This document shows, in pieces, positions 1-11,407 of a DNA stretch of 64,000 bases. Positions within the stretch are counted from its first letter, which is position 1. Every line of letters starts with the position of its first letter. Made by a program: the position numbers and the translations under genes. Source of the stretch: Paraburkholderia humisilvae (GTDB lineage: Bacteria > Pseudomonadota > Gammaproteobacteria > Burkholderiales > Burkholderiaceae); contig NZ_CADIKH010000029.1 in assembly GCF_902859855.1 (NCBI RefSeq), positions 1-64,000 on the forward strand, read 5' to 3'. The notes beneath the pieces were generated by a model. That model had not been told where the DNA came from and ran no database searches. It saw nothing but the letters and a program-made list of their open reading frames with translations.

Positions 1-69
1 GCGATTCCAAGCCGTACGGCACTCGGTCTCGTGTTGCTACACAAGGGATGGCCCAAGAGGCCACCAATG

Positions 70-87
70 GGACGGCTTGCGCCGTCC
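70..87. terminator. GC-rich hairpin upstream of uvrA
   Basis: A perfect 7-bp inverted repeat (GGACGGC, loop TTGC, GCCGTCC) lies 71 bases before the chosen uvrA start. There is no U-tract on either strand. It could end a gene lying left of the window. The rest of bases 1-158 shows only a TATAGT -10-like hexamer at 120-125 with no matching -35, and no LexA box that I could recognise. Confidence 0.3.
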
Positions 88-158
88 AGTCGATGCGACG
101 CGTGTCGCACAAAAGTCGTTATAGTAGCAGGTTTAGTTTCCCTTCTTCCCGCAGGTTC

Positions 159-3107
<2,949 letters not shown>

Positions 3108-3136
3108 CCCTGTAGTTTGGAGACTGGACAACGCCA

Positions 3137-4222
3137 ATGGCCAAGCGTAACGAGGCGACCGACGAAAAGCCGGTACAAGACCTGCGCCCCCGCCCGGTCA
3201 GGCTGACGAGCGATATGAGCCTGCCGAAGCTATCGGCGGTGGAAATCGGCAGTTATGTCGTCGCGCTGCTGGGGATGTGGGCAGTGCTCGAGCTCAAGCT
3301 GCTCGGCGCGCTGCTCGCCGGCATGCTGGTGTTCCAACTGGTCCATACCATCTCGCCGCGCATCGAGCGTCACATGTCGAGCCAATGGGCGCGCTGGCTG
3401 GCGGTTGTCTGGCTGTCGATCCTCATTGTCGGCACGCTGACCGGCTTCACGATCGGCATCATCGAGCACTTCGAACACGATGTGCCAAGCGTGCAGCAAC
3501 TGCTTGGCCAGGCGATGCAGCTGATCGACCAGGCGCGCGGCCGCGTACCGCAATTTATCGCGGACAATCTGCCCGTCGACGTCGATCAGATGAAGGAAAG
3601 AGCCGCGTCGATGATGCACACGCACGCGGGCATGCTGCAGCAAAGCGGCAAGATGGTCGCGCGCGGCTTCACGCACGTGCTGATCGGCATGATCATCGGC
3701 GCCATCGTCGCGGTCGGCGCGCAAAGGCATGTGCAGCGGCTGCCGCTTTCGACCGCGTTCATCCAGCGCATTTCGCGCTTTTCCGATGCGTTCCGGCGCA
3801 TCGTGTTCGCACAGGTGAAGATCTCCGCGATCAACACCGTGTTCACGGCGCTTTTTCTGCTGCTGTTGTTGCCGCTCTTTCACGCGCAACTGCCGCTTGC
3901 GAAAACGCTCGTGATCGTCACGTTCATCGTCGGCTTGCTGCCGGTGATCGGCAATCTCATTTCGAATACGCTGATCGTCGCGGTCGCGCTGTCGGTCAGT
4001 TTTCCGGCCGCGGTCACGTCACTCGTGTTCCTGATCCTGATTCACAAGCTCGAGTATTTCCTGAATGCGCGTATCGTCGGCGGTCAGATCGAGGCGCGCA
4101 CGTGGGAGCTGCTGATTGCGATGCTCCTGATGGAAGCCGCGTTCGGCATTCCCGGCGTAATCGCCGCGCCGATTTTCTATGCCTACGTCAAGCGCGAGCT
4201 GATCTATCTGCGGCTCGTCTGA
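3137..4222 (+). CDS. AI-2E family (PerM-type) inner-membrane transporter
   Basis: A 361-residue polytopic membrane protein of the AI-2E/PerM permease family (PF01594 type). After a charged N-terminus come two hydrophobic segments (about residues 36-75), a third near 95-115, a central soluble region rich in amphipathic helix, and a hydrophobic C-terminal half ending at a typical IPGVIAAPIFYAYVKRELI stretch. It starts 29 bases after uvrA with GGAG in front of ATG, so it may be cotranscribed. Substrates differ across this family and cannot be read from the sequence. Confidence 0.85.
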   Translation: MAKRNEATDEKPVQDLRPRPVRLTSDMSLPKLSAVEIGSYVVALLGMWAVLELKLLGALLAGMLVFQLVHTISPRIERHMSSQWARWLAVVWLSILIVGTLTGFTIGIIEHFEHDVPSVQQLLGQAMQLIDQARGRVPQFIADNLPVDVDQMKERAASMMHTHAGMLQQSGKMVARGFTHVLIGMIIGAIVAVGAQRHVQRLPLSTAFIQRISRFSDAFRRIVFAQVKISAINTVFTALFLLLLLPLFHAQLPLAKTLVIVTFIVGLLPVIGNLISNTLIVAVALSVSFPAAVTSLVFLILIHKLEYFLNARIVGGQIEARTWELLIAMLLMEAAFGIPGVIAAPIFYAYVKRELIYLRLV

Positions 4223-4267
4223 CACAGCCGGCCACTGGGTCAGGGCTGGGAGGTCCGGGCCGCTACG

Positions 4268-6460
4268 TCAGAAATCGAAGCGCGCGTTCAGCGACAACGT
4301 GCGCGGATCGCCCGGTCCCACATAGTCGGCGTACTGGAACATCCAGTAACGGCGGTTGAACAGGTTGTCGACGGCCGCGCGCAAGGTGACGTCGTGGCCG
4401 GCCAGGCGTGTCGCGTAGCTCGCGCCCGCATTCACCAGCAGATATCCGCCCGTTCGCAGACCGCCCGCCGGACGCACCTCCGTGTTGCCGGTGTACTTTG
4501 CGTCGACACCGAGCCGCAGGCCCGGCACGCCCGGCACCGCATAGCTGACGTAACCTGCGCCGACGAAAGTCGGCGCACCCGCGACACGGTTGCCGACGTT
4601 CGCCGCGCCGCGCTGATATCTCGTGTTGATCCACATTACGTCGCCACCGACGGTCCAGCTTCTGCCGAGCCGCACATCCGCGCCCGCTTCGATGCCCTGG
4701 AAAATCTGTTCGCCATCCTGTACGAAGACGTTCGCACCGTTCGGATATTCGGCGCCGCGCTCGGTGCGGAACAGCGCGGCCGTCGCGCTCCAGCGCTCAT
4801 GCTCGCTTTTGACGCCGACCTCGTACTGCTTGCTGCGAATCGGCGGCAGCAACGCGCCGCCGTTCGCGTAGGTCGGCGCGACGATCGAACCGGGCTCCAG
4901 CGATTCGACGTAGCTGGCATACAGCGTCGTCGTGCGCGCGAGCTTGAACATCAACGCGACGGTCGGCGTCAGCACGCCGTTCTTGCCATACGTCGAGGTT
5001 GTCGAACCGTCGAGCGCGTAGCCGTTCTGCTCGTAGTCGGTGTATCGCACGCCGCCGAGTACCGACCAGCGCTCGGTCAGCTGGATCGTATCGCTGGCGA
5101 ATAGCGCCTTCTGGATGATGTCGGAGCTCGGGAAAGTCGTCAGGCCTTCCGGGCTGTAGAACACGTTCGTGTTCGGCTGATAGAGATTCCCGGTGCCGAT
5201 CTGATCGTAAAAGCTGTTCACCTCGTAGTCGTTGATCTGCTTCTGGTACGCCGCGCCGAACACCAGTTGATGGGCGAAGGGTCCGGTCTTCACATTGCCC
5301 TCGACCGTCGCCTGCCAGAACGTCAGCCGATGCCCTTCCTTGCCGGCAAAGCGGAAGTCGTTGTAGTCGCCGAGATAGTTCTGCAGGAAGAAGGTGCCCT
5401 CGTTGCGGTCGCGAAAACTCTTGCTGAAACCGTAGGTCAGACTCGCGGTCCAGTCGGGCGTCAGGTTATAGCGCAAGCCGGCGGTGTACCACTGCAAGTT
5501 CGTGTTCAGGTGCTGGTCCGGGCCCGACAGATTGGAGCTGCCGCCGCTCACCGGAGGCGGCAGGTTCAGGCCGGGGTATTGCGCGGTGTAGATCGCGCTC
5601 GTGATGCTGGTCGAGTGACGCTCCTGCCACAGCAGACCGAACGTCGCAGTCAGGTCACGTGTGAGCCGCGCGTCGAGCGCGAGCGACACCGCATCGCGTC
5701 TGACATGGCCGTCGTTGTAGGTCTGCCCCTCCTCGTGCGTCGCATTCAGCCGGTAGCCGAACATTGCGTTCGGGCCGACGCGACCGCCGAGATCGATGTG
5801 CTGGCTCCATATGCCGTCGGTCCGGTAGCCGACGTCGACGCTGCCGAGAAACGTCGCTGAACCGGGCGGTTTCTTCGTCACGTAATTGACGATGCCGCCG
5901 GGTGCGCCGAAGCCATACATAAAGCCCGACAACCCCTTGAGCAACTGGACGCTCTCCAACTGCTCGTACGGCATCGTGATGCCGTACGCGTTGAACGGCA
6001 GGCCATCGATCTTGAAACCGTTCTGCCAGTCGAGTTGCATGCCACGCACCGTCACATAACTGGCCCACGCGTTGTATGGATTGCTGTTGTCCGATACCGA
6101 CGCGTCGCGCATGAACACTTCGCCGAGCTTGGCCGGCTGCATCTCCTGCAGTTGTTCGTCGGTCACGATCGTCGTTGAAAACGGCGTGTCGAGCTGCGAA
6201 CGGGTCCCGAGCGCACCATTGCTGACGTCTTCGTTCAAATTAAGCGGTGTGTCTTGCGATGCCGTGATGCGCACCGCCGGCAATGCTTTTTCAGCCGCGT
6301 CCGCTGTCGCATCGGCGGCCGGTTGCAGCTGCGCGAATACGGTTGGCGTCGCGGCCGCGATTGCGAACAGGACTGCCAGGTGAGTCGGCGTCGCCGGGAG
6401 CCGGGCGTCGAATGTGTGTCGGAATCGGGATGACCGTGTGTGTCGTTCGGTGTGCTGCAT
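4268..6460 (-). CDS. TonB-dependent siderophore receptor
   Basis: Outer-membrane gated barrel that imports a ferric siderophore using TonB energy. From the ATG at 6460 the protein has 730 residues: a signal peptide ending near FAQLQ, a plug domain (DTPFSTTIVTDEQL, YVTVRGMQLDWQNGFKIDG, GAPGGIVNYVTKKPP), then a 22-strand-type barrel ending in SLNARFDF with a terminal Phe. No N-terminal secretin/STN signalling domain is seen, so it is FhuE/FoxA-like rather than FpvA-like. An in-frame ATG at 6514 lies inside the Fur palindrome, while the ATG at 6460 has GAGGGG upstream; the latter was chosen. The ligand is unknown. Confidence 0.93.
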   Translation of the reverse strand: MQHTERHTRSSRFRHTFDARLPATPTHLAVLFAIAAATPTVFAQLQPAADATADAAEKALPAVRITASQDTPLNLNEDVSNGALGTRSQLDTPFSTTIVTDEQLQEMQPAKLGEVFMRDASVSDNSNPYNAWASYVTVRGMQLDWQNGFKIDGLPFNAYGITMPYEQLESVQLLKGLSGFMYGFGAPGGIVNYVTKKPPGSATFLGSVDVGYRTDGIWSQHIDLGGRVGPNAMFGYRLNATHEEGQTYNDGHVRRDAVSLALDARLTRDLTATFGLLWQERHSTSITSAIYTAQYPGLNLPPPVSGGSSNLSGPDQHLNTNLQWYTAGLRYNLTPDWTASLTYGFSKSFRDRNEGTFFLQNYLGDYNDFRFAGKEGHRLTFWQATVEGNVKTGPFAHQLVFGAAYQKQINDYEVNSFYDQIGTGNLYQPNTNVFYSPEGLTTFPSSDIIQKALFASDTIQLTERWSVLGGVRYTDYEQNGYALDGSTTSTYGKNGVLTPTVALMFKLARTTTLYASYVESLEPGSIVAPTYANGGALLPPIRSKQYEVGVKSEHERWSATAALFRTERGAEYPNGANVFVQDGEQIFQGIEAGADVRLGRSWTVGGDVMWINTRYQRGAANVGNRVAGAPTFVGAGYVSYAVPGVPGLRLGVDAKYTGNTEVRPAGGLRTGGYLLVNAGASYATRLAGHDVTLRAAVDNLFNRRYWMFQYADYVGPGDPRTLSLNARFDF

Positions 6461-6497
6461 TGTTGTCTGAACCCCTCGTCGCGCCCTTGCTAAGTTA

Positions 6498-6512
6498 TTG
6501 AGAACAATTCTC
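6498..6512 (-). promoter_or_regulatory. Fur box of the siderophore receptor gene
   Basis: The sequence TGAGAACAATTCTCA is a palindrome with 6-bp arms TGAGAA/TTCTCA in AT-rich surroundings, matching the Fur-box style (7-1-7 GATAAT-like). It lies 38 bases upstream of the receptor ATG at 6460. Fur with Fe(II) would repress the receptor under iron sufficiency. Assigned by pattern only. Confidence 0.75.
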
Positions 6513-6706
6513 ATTTACAAGAGACGCGATGATGCCCAATCCCGTCGGAATTTTGAAAGGAAAGATATGCGGCATTTTGTCGCATATGTCTGTAACGCAG
6601 ATGGGGCAGGGGCTTCGAGGTAACGGCAGGAAGTGAGTCGGTGACCGCCTACTTTCCTGGCTGTCTACGCGACAGTCCTTGCGGCAACCGTTCACAATCT
6701 TTAAGA

Positions 6707-6721
6707 TGCGAACAATTCTTA
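6707..6721 (+). promoter_or_regulatory. Second Fur-like box, upstream of the PepSY-TM gene
   Basis: TGCGAACAATTCTTA matches the box at 6498-6512 at 13 of 15 positions and continues with the same ATTTAC. It is 86 bases upstream of the PepSY-TM start. The two boxes together suggest that both divergent genes belong to the Fur regulon. Confidence 0.6.
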
Positions 6722-6744
6722 TTTACGCAAGATAGATGCTGGTT

Positions 6745-6810
6745 ATGGATTTCATTTCGCGCGCCGTCGCGGTTTTGCCGGGTTCACCGGGCGCTTCGTT
6801 TCGCGCATGA
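6745..6810 (+). CDS. Possible 21-codon upstream ORF overlapping the PepSY-TM start
   Basis: An ATG at 6745 opens a 21-codon frame (MDFISRAVAVLPGSPGASFR...) whose TGA overlaps the ATG at 6807 as ATGA. No good Shine-Dalgarno precedes either start. The arrangement would allow translational coupling, but it may be chance. Confidence 0.2.
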   Translation: MDFISRAVAVLPGSPGASFRA

Positions 6811-8084
6811 GGCCGCTTCTCGTCCACTTGCATCGATGGTTCGGCATCGCGACCGCGCTGTTCCTGTTCATCGCTGGACTGACAGGCGCGTTGATCGCGT
6901 GGGATCACGAGCTCGATGCGATGCTGAACCCGTCGTTCTTCCACGCACGCACAGACGGCCCTGCGCTGTCGTCGCTCGAACTGGCGCGACGGATCGAAGC
7001 GGCCGATCCGCGTCTACGGGTCACCTACCTGCCGCTCGCGGTCGAACCCGGACACACGTTGCAAGTGATGGTGTGGCCGCGCGTCGACCCGCGTACGCAA
7101 CAGCCGTACACGCTCGGCTTCAATCAGCTAGCAGTCGACCCGGCGACCGGCAAGATTCAAGGTCGCCGCGAATGGGGCGCGGTATCGCTCGCGCGGCTCA
7201 ATCTGATCCCCTTTCTGTACAAGCTGCACTACACGCTGCATTTGCCGTTCACACACGGCGTCGACGTCGGCACGTGGCTGATGGGCGTCGTCGGCATCGT
7301 GTGGATTGTCGACAGCGTGATTGCGCTCGTTCTGTCGTTCCCGAGCTTCAAGACCTGGCGTAAGTCGTTTGTGTTTCGCGTACAACGCGGCGGCTACCCG
7401 CTCACGTTCGACCTGCATCGCTCCGGCGGCGTATGGATCTGGGGATTGCTGCTGATGATGGCGGTGACGTCGGTGTCGATGAATCTCGGCAATCAGGTCG
7501 TGCGACCGCTCGTGTCGTTACTGTCGCCGCTGACGCCGACGCCGTTCTCGGATCCGAAACTCGCTGGCACGCCACAGCCGGGCCAAGCCGACCTCAGCCG
7601 TGAGCAGATTCTCGAAGACGCGAGCCGGATCGCAGCGGAAAGACACCTCAGCGCACCGCCGGGCGCACTCTTCTACGCGACCACGTTGCATACGTACGGT
7701 GTGGGCTTCTTCACCGCGGGCAACGATCACGGCGAGGGTCCGCTTGGCAACGCGTGGCTGTATCTGAATGCGCAAACCGGTCGGCCGGTGAGCGCGACGA
7801 TCCCGGGTGAAGGCTCCGCGGGCGACATCTTCATGCAGGCGCAGTTTCCGCTGCATTCGGGACGGATTGCGGGACTGGCCGGCAGGATCGCGATCAGCGC
7901 GCTTGGGCTTGCAGTAGCCGTCTTGAGCGTGACGGGTCTGATGATCTGGCTGAAGAAGCTCGATGCGCGGCGACGCCAGACACGCACTCCGCTGAAAACA
8001 TCGGATCCGGCGCTAGCGAGCAAGCAGCGGACCGAACGCGCAAAGCGCGGCGAGCGAGTCGAACAAGCCGCGTCGCCGCAGTAA
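6807..8084 (+). CDS. PepSY-associated TM helix protein, putative siderophore-iron reductase
   Basis: A 425-residue inner-membrane protein with PepSY_TM architecture. TM1 is at about residues 10-32 (RWFGIATALFLFIAGLTGALIAW), then a periplasmic PepSY-like region (MLNPSFFHAR...), paired TM helices near 145-180 (GVDVGTWLMGVVGIVWIVDSVI), another near 210-230, and a C-terminal TM (ALGLAVAVLSVTGLMIWL). In the family, related proteins (FoxB/PiuB type) sit with siderophore receptors and are proposed to reduce ferric siderophores at the inner membrane. Here it is divergent from a receptor and has its own Fur-like box, which fits. The C-terminal 35 residues are basic. Confidence 0.82.
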   Translation: MRPLLVHLHRWFGIATALFLFIAGLTGALIAWDHELDAMLNPSFFHARTDGPALSSLELARRIEAADPRLRVTYLPLAVEPGHTLQVMVWPRVDPRTQQPYTLGFNQLAVDPATGKIQGRREWGAVSLARLNLIPFLYKLHYTLHLPFTHGVDVGTWLMGVVGIVWIVDSVIALVLSFPSFKTWRKSFVFRVQRGGYPLTFDLHRSGGVWIWGLLLMMAVTSVSMNLGNQVVRPLVSLLSPLTPTPFSDPKLAGTPQPGQADLSREQILEDASRIAAERHLSAPPGALFYATTLHTYGVGFFTAGNDHGEGPLGNAWLYLNAQTGRPVSATIPGEGSAGDIFMQAQFPLHSGRIAGLAGRIAISALGLAVAVLSVTGLMIWLKKLDARRRQTRTPLKTSDPALASKQRTERAKRGERVEQAASPQ

Positions 8085-8086
8085 TG

Positions 8087-8114
8087 GAGAGGCGAACCGC
8101 CCGCCTCGCCTCTC
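8087..8114. terminator. Convergent hairpin between the PepSY-TM gene and purU
   Basis: Perfect 9-bp inverted repeat GAGAGGCGA / TCGCCTCTC around a 10-base loop. It fills the 39-base gap between two converging genes. No U-tract follows on either strand, so intrinsic termination is not assured. Confidence 0.5.
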
Positions 8115-8123
8115 ACTGTCCAC

Positions 8124-9005
8124 CTAGCGGAACACCACCGTCTTGCTGCCGTTCAACACAATCCGGTGCTCGACGTGCCACCGCACCGCGCGCGCCAGCG
8201 TCACGCATTCGACATCCCGACCGATCGCCGTCAGCTGCTCCGGCGCCATGCTATGGTCGACACGCTCGACCTCCTGCTCGATGATCGGGCCTTCGTCGAG
8301 ATCGGTCGTCACATAGTGCGCGGTAGCGCCGATCAGCTTCACGCCGCGATCGAATGCCTGGTAATACGGCTTCGCCCCTTTGAAGCTCGGCAGGAACGAG
8401 TGGTGAATATTGATCGCGCGTCCCGCGAGCCGGTCGCACAGGTTTGGCGAAAGAATCTGCATATAGCGCGCGAGCACAACCAGGTCCGCCTGATGCTCGT
8501 CGATCACTTCGAGCACGCGTGCTTCCTGCGCGGCTTTCGCATCGGCATGGGCATCGCCCTTCGCCGCGCCGGGCGGAAAGTGATGGAACGGAATGTCGTA
8601 GCTCGCGGCGAGTTGATAAAAATCCTTGTGGTTCGAGATGATCGCCGGAATCTCGATGTTCAACTGCCCAGTGCGATAGCGAAACAGCAGGTCGTTCAGG
8701 CAGTGCCCGATCTTCGACACCATGATCACGACACGCGGTTTCACCGTCGCGTCGTGCAATTCCCAGCGCATCCCGAACTGTTCGGCCAGCGCCGCGAATG
8801 CCGCGCGCAGTGCGTCAAGCCCCGGATCGCCGCCGACTTGCTGGAAGTGCACGCGCATGAAGAACTCGCCGGTGCGGCTGTCGCCGAATTGCGCGGAGTC
8901 GAGAATATTGCTGCCGCGCTCGAACAGAAAGCCCGAGACCGCGTGGACGATGCCGGGCCGATCGGCACACGACAGTTTGAGGATAAAGCTGTGATCGGTC
9001 GACAT
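8124..9005 (-). CDS. purU: PurU, formyltetrahydrofolate deformylase
   Basis: Hydrolyses 10-formyl-THF to formate and THF, supplying formate for purine synthesis and balancing one-carbon pools. The 293-residue product has an N-terminal ACT domain (STDHSFILKLSCADRPGIVHAVSGF, about 1-80) and a formyltransferase-type hydrolase domain. The latter carries the motif INIHHSFLPSFKGAKPY and LIGATAHYVTTDLDEGPIIEQ with the catalytic His and Asp. The ATG at 9005 is preceded by AAGGGAG; an upstream in-frame ATG at 9107 would overlap the Nudix gene and add unconserved residues. Last gene of the apt-lysE-Nudix-purU strand run. Confidence 0.95.
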   Translation of the reverse strand: MSTDHSFILKLSCADRPGIVHAVSGFLFERGSNILDSAQFGDSRTGEFFMRVHFQQVGGDPGLDALRAAFAALAEQFGMRWELHDATVKPRVVIMVSKIGHCLNDLLFRYRTGQLNIEIPAIISNHKDFYQLAASYDIPFHHFPPGAAKGDAHADAKAAQEARVLEVIDEHQADLVVLARYMQILSPNLCDRLAGRAINIHHSFLPSFKGAKPYYQAFDRGVKLIGATAHYVTTDLDEGPIIEQEVERVDHSMAPEQLTAIGRDVECVTLARAVRWHVEHRIVLNGSKTVVFR

Positions 9006-9043
9006 GACCCAGATGACTCCCTTCTGCGAAACCTTTGATTCGT

Positions 9044-9910
9044 TCAATTCGACGTGAGACCGGATTCGGCTACGGGCGGTTCGAACAACGCGTCGATGCC
9101 CGCACACGCGTCTTCATCGATCCATTGCCGACGCAGCATGCAATCGAGCGTCGCAAGGCTCGCATCGACGGTCATTGCGTCTTCTTCGATCCAGCGCGCC
9201 ACTTCATCGATGCGCGCGAGCCGATGCTCGCCTACTTCGCCATCCTGATTGCGTGGCGCGAAGTCTTCCGGCAATACGAGATCGTAGATAAAAATCTGTT
9301 CAGCCTGCGTGCCCTCAGGCAGCGACTGCAACACATGCACCGCACGCCCTGGTGATGCACGCACGGCGATGTCTTCAGGAATGCCCGCTTCTTCCCAGCA
9401 CTCCTTGATGATGGTTGTCTCGATGCTGAAGCCCCAGCCAATGCCGCCCGCGACGACGTTATCCAACATGCCGGGGTCGGTGGCCTTCGTGTCGCTGCGG
9501 CGGGCAATCCATAGCCGCGGCGCGGCTTGCGCGTATTCTACGATGCCGTTCAAATGCACCGCGTAGGTCATCGTGCCGAAGAAGCGCGACGCCGCGCGTT
9601 CGATGTACGCAAGCGGCGGCGCATCGAATGCATTGCGGATCGCGTAGGTTTCGTCGCGCCAGCCGGGAATGTAGCCATCGGCAGCGAGCGCGCCGATAAC
9701 GGCGCCGAGCGCCGCGGTGCGACTGTCGACTGTCGAATAGCGCGAGCTCAGCACAACGCGTTGCGCGTCGGTCTCGAACACGTCCGGCCAGCGGGCAAGC
9801 CATGGCGCGTCCGTCGCGCGTATCCAGCCGACCTGCTGTCCGTCGATCCAGAACGAACGATGCGCGCGTGCATCGAAGCGGCGTGCGGCGGAAATGCAAG
9901 GCAAAGTCAT
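9044..9910 (-). CDS. DUF4743-Nudix hydrolase
   Basis: A 288-residue protein with an N-terminal DUF4743-like domain (about 1-115) and a C-terminal Nudix fold, the arrangement of fungal TNR3 and plant NUDX20/24-type enzymes. The Nudix box reads GGIGWGFSIETTIIKECWEEAGI. The REUxEExGU core is present as KECWEEAGI, but the first canonical Glu is displaced, as I recall for this subfamily. Family members hydrolyse oxidised thiamine or other nucleoside diphosphate compounds; the substrate here is unknown. The ATG at 9910 has GGAG seven bases upstream. It ends 38 bases before purU. Confidence 0.85.
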   Translation of the reverse strand: MTLPCISAARRFDARAHRSFWIDGQQVGWIRATDAPWLARWPDVFETDAQRVVLSSRYSTVDSRTAALGAVIGALAADGYIPGWRDETYAIRNAFDAPPLAYIERAASRFFGTMTYAVHLNGIVEYAQAAPRLWIARRSDTKATDPGMLDNVVAGGIGWGFSIETTIIKECWEEAGIPEDIAVRASPGRAVHVLQSLPEGTQAEQIFIYDLVLPEDFAPRNQDGEVGEHRLARIDEVARWIEEDAMTVDASLATLDCMLRRQWIDEDACAGIDALFEPPVAESGLTSN

Positions 9911-9989
9911 CAGAACTCCGGCAATCTCGGTTTTTCGCGTGTCGTCGCGCGTGAAACGGTCAAGCGCGATCAAGCGGCATCAAGCGCAA

Positions 9990-10604
9990 TCAATCGCGCA
10001 GCGCGACCCGCAAGCCGATCGCGATAAAGGTCGCGCCGGCAAGGCGGTCGAGCCACACGCCCGCGCGCGGGCGGCGCTTCAGCCAATTGCCGATCATCCC
10101 CGCGCATACGCCGAACAGCGAGAACACCGCGACGGTCTGCAGCATGAACAATGCGCCCAGTTCGAGCATCTGCACCGTGACGCTTTGCACGCCGTGAGGA
10201 TCGACGAATTGCGGCAGAAACACCACGAAGAACAATGTCACCTTCGGATTCAGCATATTGCCGATCACGCTTTGCCGGAAGATCGACGACAACGGCTGCG
10301 GCCGCCGCTCGTGCGCGGTCGCCAACCCCTTGCTGCGCAGCGCCTTGATGCCGATCCAGATCAGATACACGGCGCCCGCGAGTTTGATCACCTGGAACGC
10401 GACCGGCGACGAGCGCAGCACCGCTGCCACGCCGAGCGCGGCAAGCGTCGTGTGAAACGTGATGCCGGCCGCAAAGCCGAGCGCCGCGACGAGACCGGCC
10501 GCGCGTCCCTGTGAAATGCCGCGCGCGAGCACCTGCAGATTGTCGGGACCGGGCGCGAACGTGATCGCAACCGACGTGGCGAGAAACAGCAGGAAGTTGG
10601 GCAT
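9990..10604 (-). CDS. LysE/RhtB family amino-acid exporter
   Basis: A 204-residue inner-membrane protein with about six hydrophobic segments. The family signature near the N-terminus is SVAITFAPGPDNLQVLARGISQGRAAGLVAALGFAAG, and the mid segment is FRQSVIGNMLNPKVTLFFVVFLPQF. Members export amino acids such as lysine, homoserine or threonine; specificity cannot be read. The ATG at 10604 is preceded by AAGG; a longer in-frame start at 10661 would overlap the end of apt. It lies 53 bases after apt. Confidence 0.9.
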   Translation of the reverse strand: MPNFLLFLATSVAITFAPGPDNLQVLARGISQGRAAGLVAALGFAAGITFHTTLAALGVAAVLRSSPVAFQVIKLAGAVYLIWIGIKALRSKGLATAHERRPQPLSSIFRQSVIGNMLNPKVTLFFVVFLPQFVDPHGVQSVTVQMLELGALFMLQTVAVFSLFGVCAGMIGNWLKRRPRAGVWLDRLAGATFIAIGLRVALRD

Positions 10605-10657
10605 CGCGCGAACCTTTTTACGTGACGACGACGTGTAGTGGGTCATGCGCAGCGAAC

Positions 10658-11224
10658 TCAATGGCCGCCGAAACCGGTCACCGTATAAAGCGGCAACCCC
10701 GCCGAACGCAGCAGCGCCGATCCGCCGAGGTCCGGCAGATCGATGATCGCCGCGCCTTCGATGACCTCGGCGCCGAGGCGCTCGAGCAGCCGCTTGCCGG
10801 CGAGCATCGTGCCGCCGGTCGCAATCAGGTCATCGACGATCACGACGCGATCGCCGGGCTTGCATGCGTCTTCGTGAATCTCGACGGTGGCCGAACCGTA
10901 CTCGAGCTCGTACGACTCCGCGACGCGCTTGTACGGCAGCTTGCCCGCCTTGCGGATCGGAATGAAGCCGATGTTCAGCTCGTACGCGAGAATCGGCGCG
11001 ATGATAAAGCCGCGTGCATCCAGCCCCGCGACGTAGTCGAGCCGCGCGTCGATATAACGCTGCACGAACAGGTCGATCAGCACGCGCAGCGTTTTCGGGT
11101 GCCGCAAAAGCGGCGTGATGTCGCGAAACTGCACACCGGGCAACGGCCAATCGGGCACCGTGCGGATCTGGCTTTTGACGAACTCGGCCGCATCGAACGG
11201 TGGGTTCGCAGGCACGTCGGACAT
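10658..11224 (-). CDS. apt: Apt, adenine phosphoribosyltransferase
   Basis: Purine salvage: adenine + PRPP to AMP + PPi. The 188-residue protein contains VQFRDITPLLRHP near residue 35, the Apt region LDARGFIIAPILAYEL and the PRPP loop VVIVDDLIATGGTM with the paired aspartates. The chosen ATG (11224) has GGAG seven bases upstream; an in-frame ATG at 11311 would add 29 unconserved residues. First gene of a four-gene minus-strand run. Confidence 0.96.
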   Translation of the reverse strand: MSDVPANPPFDAAEFVKSQIRTVPDWPLPGVQFRDITPLLRHPKTLRVLIDLFVQRYIDARLDYVAGLDARGFIIAPILAYELNIGFIPIRKAGKLPYKRVAESYELEYGSATVEIHEDACKPGDRVVIVDDLIATGGTMLAGKRLLERLGAEVIEGAAIIDLPDLGGSALLRSAGLPLYTVTGFGGH

Positions 11225-11407
11225 GATGTCTCCACAAGGATCGCTGACGATCCGAATCAAACTCGAGAATGTTTCAGTACAGTCGCGGCGCTTCTCGCAG
11301 CGCCGGCGCATGGGGGCACGGTTCGCCTCCCGGTCAGCCTCTCAGTTCGCCTTTGGGGCAACCGTCCAGTTCAGGCAAGCGCCGCGACAGACCGGCGCGC
11401 CGCTCAG

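Noticed and set aside
120..125. TATAGT as the uvrA promoter with an SOS box
   Set aside because: No -35 at the right distance and no CTGT-N8-ACAG type LexA site was found nearby.
6512..6514. Upstream ATG as start of the TonB receptor
   Set aside because: It lies inside the Fur palindrome and has no ribosome-binding site; the ATG at 6460 does.
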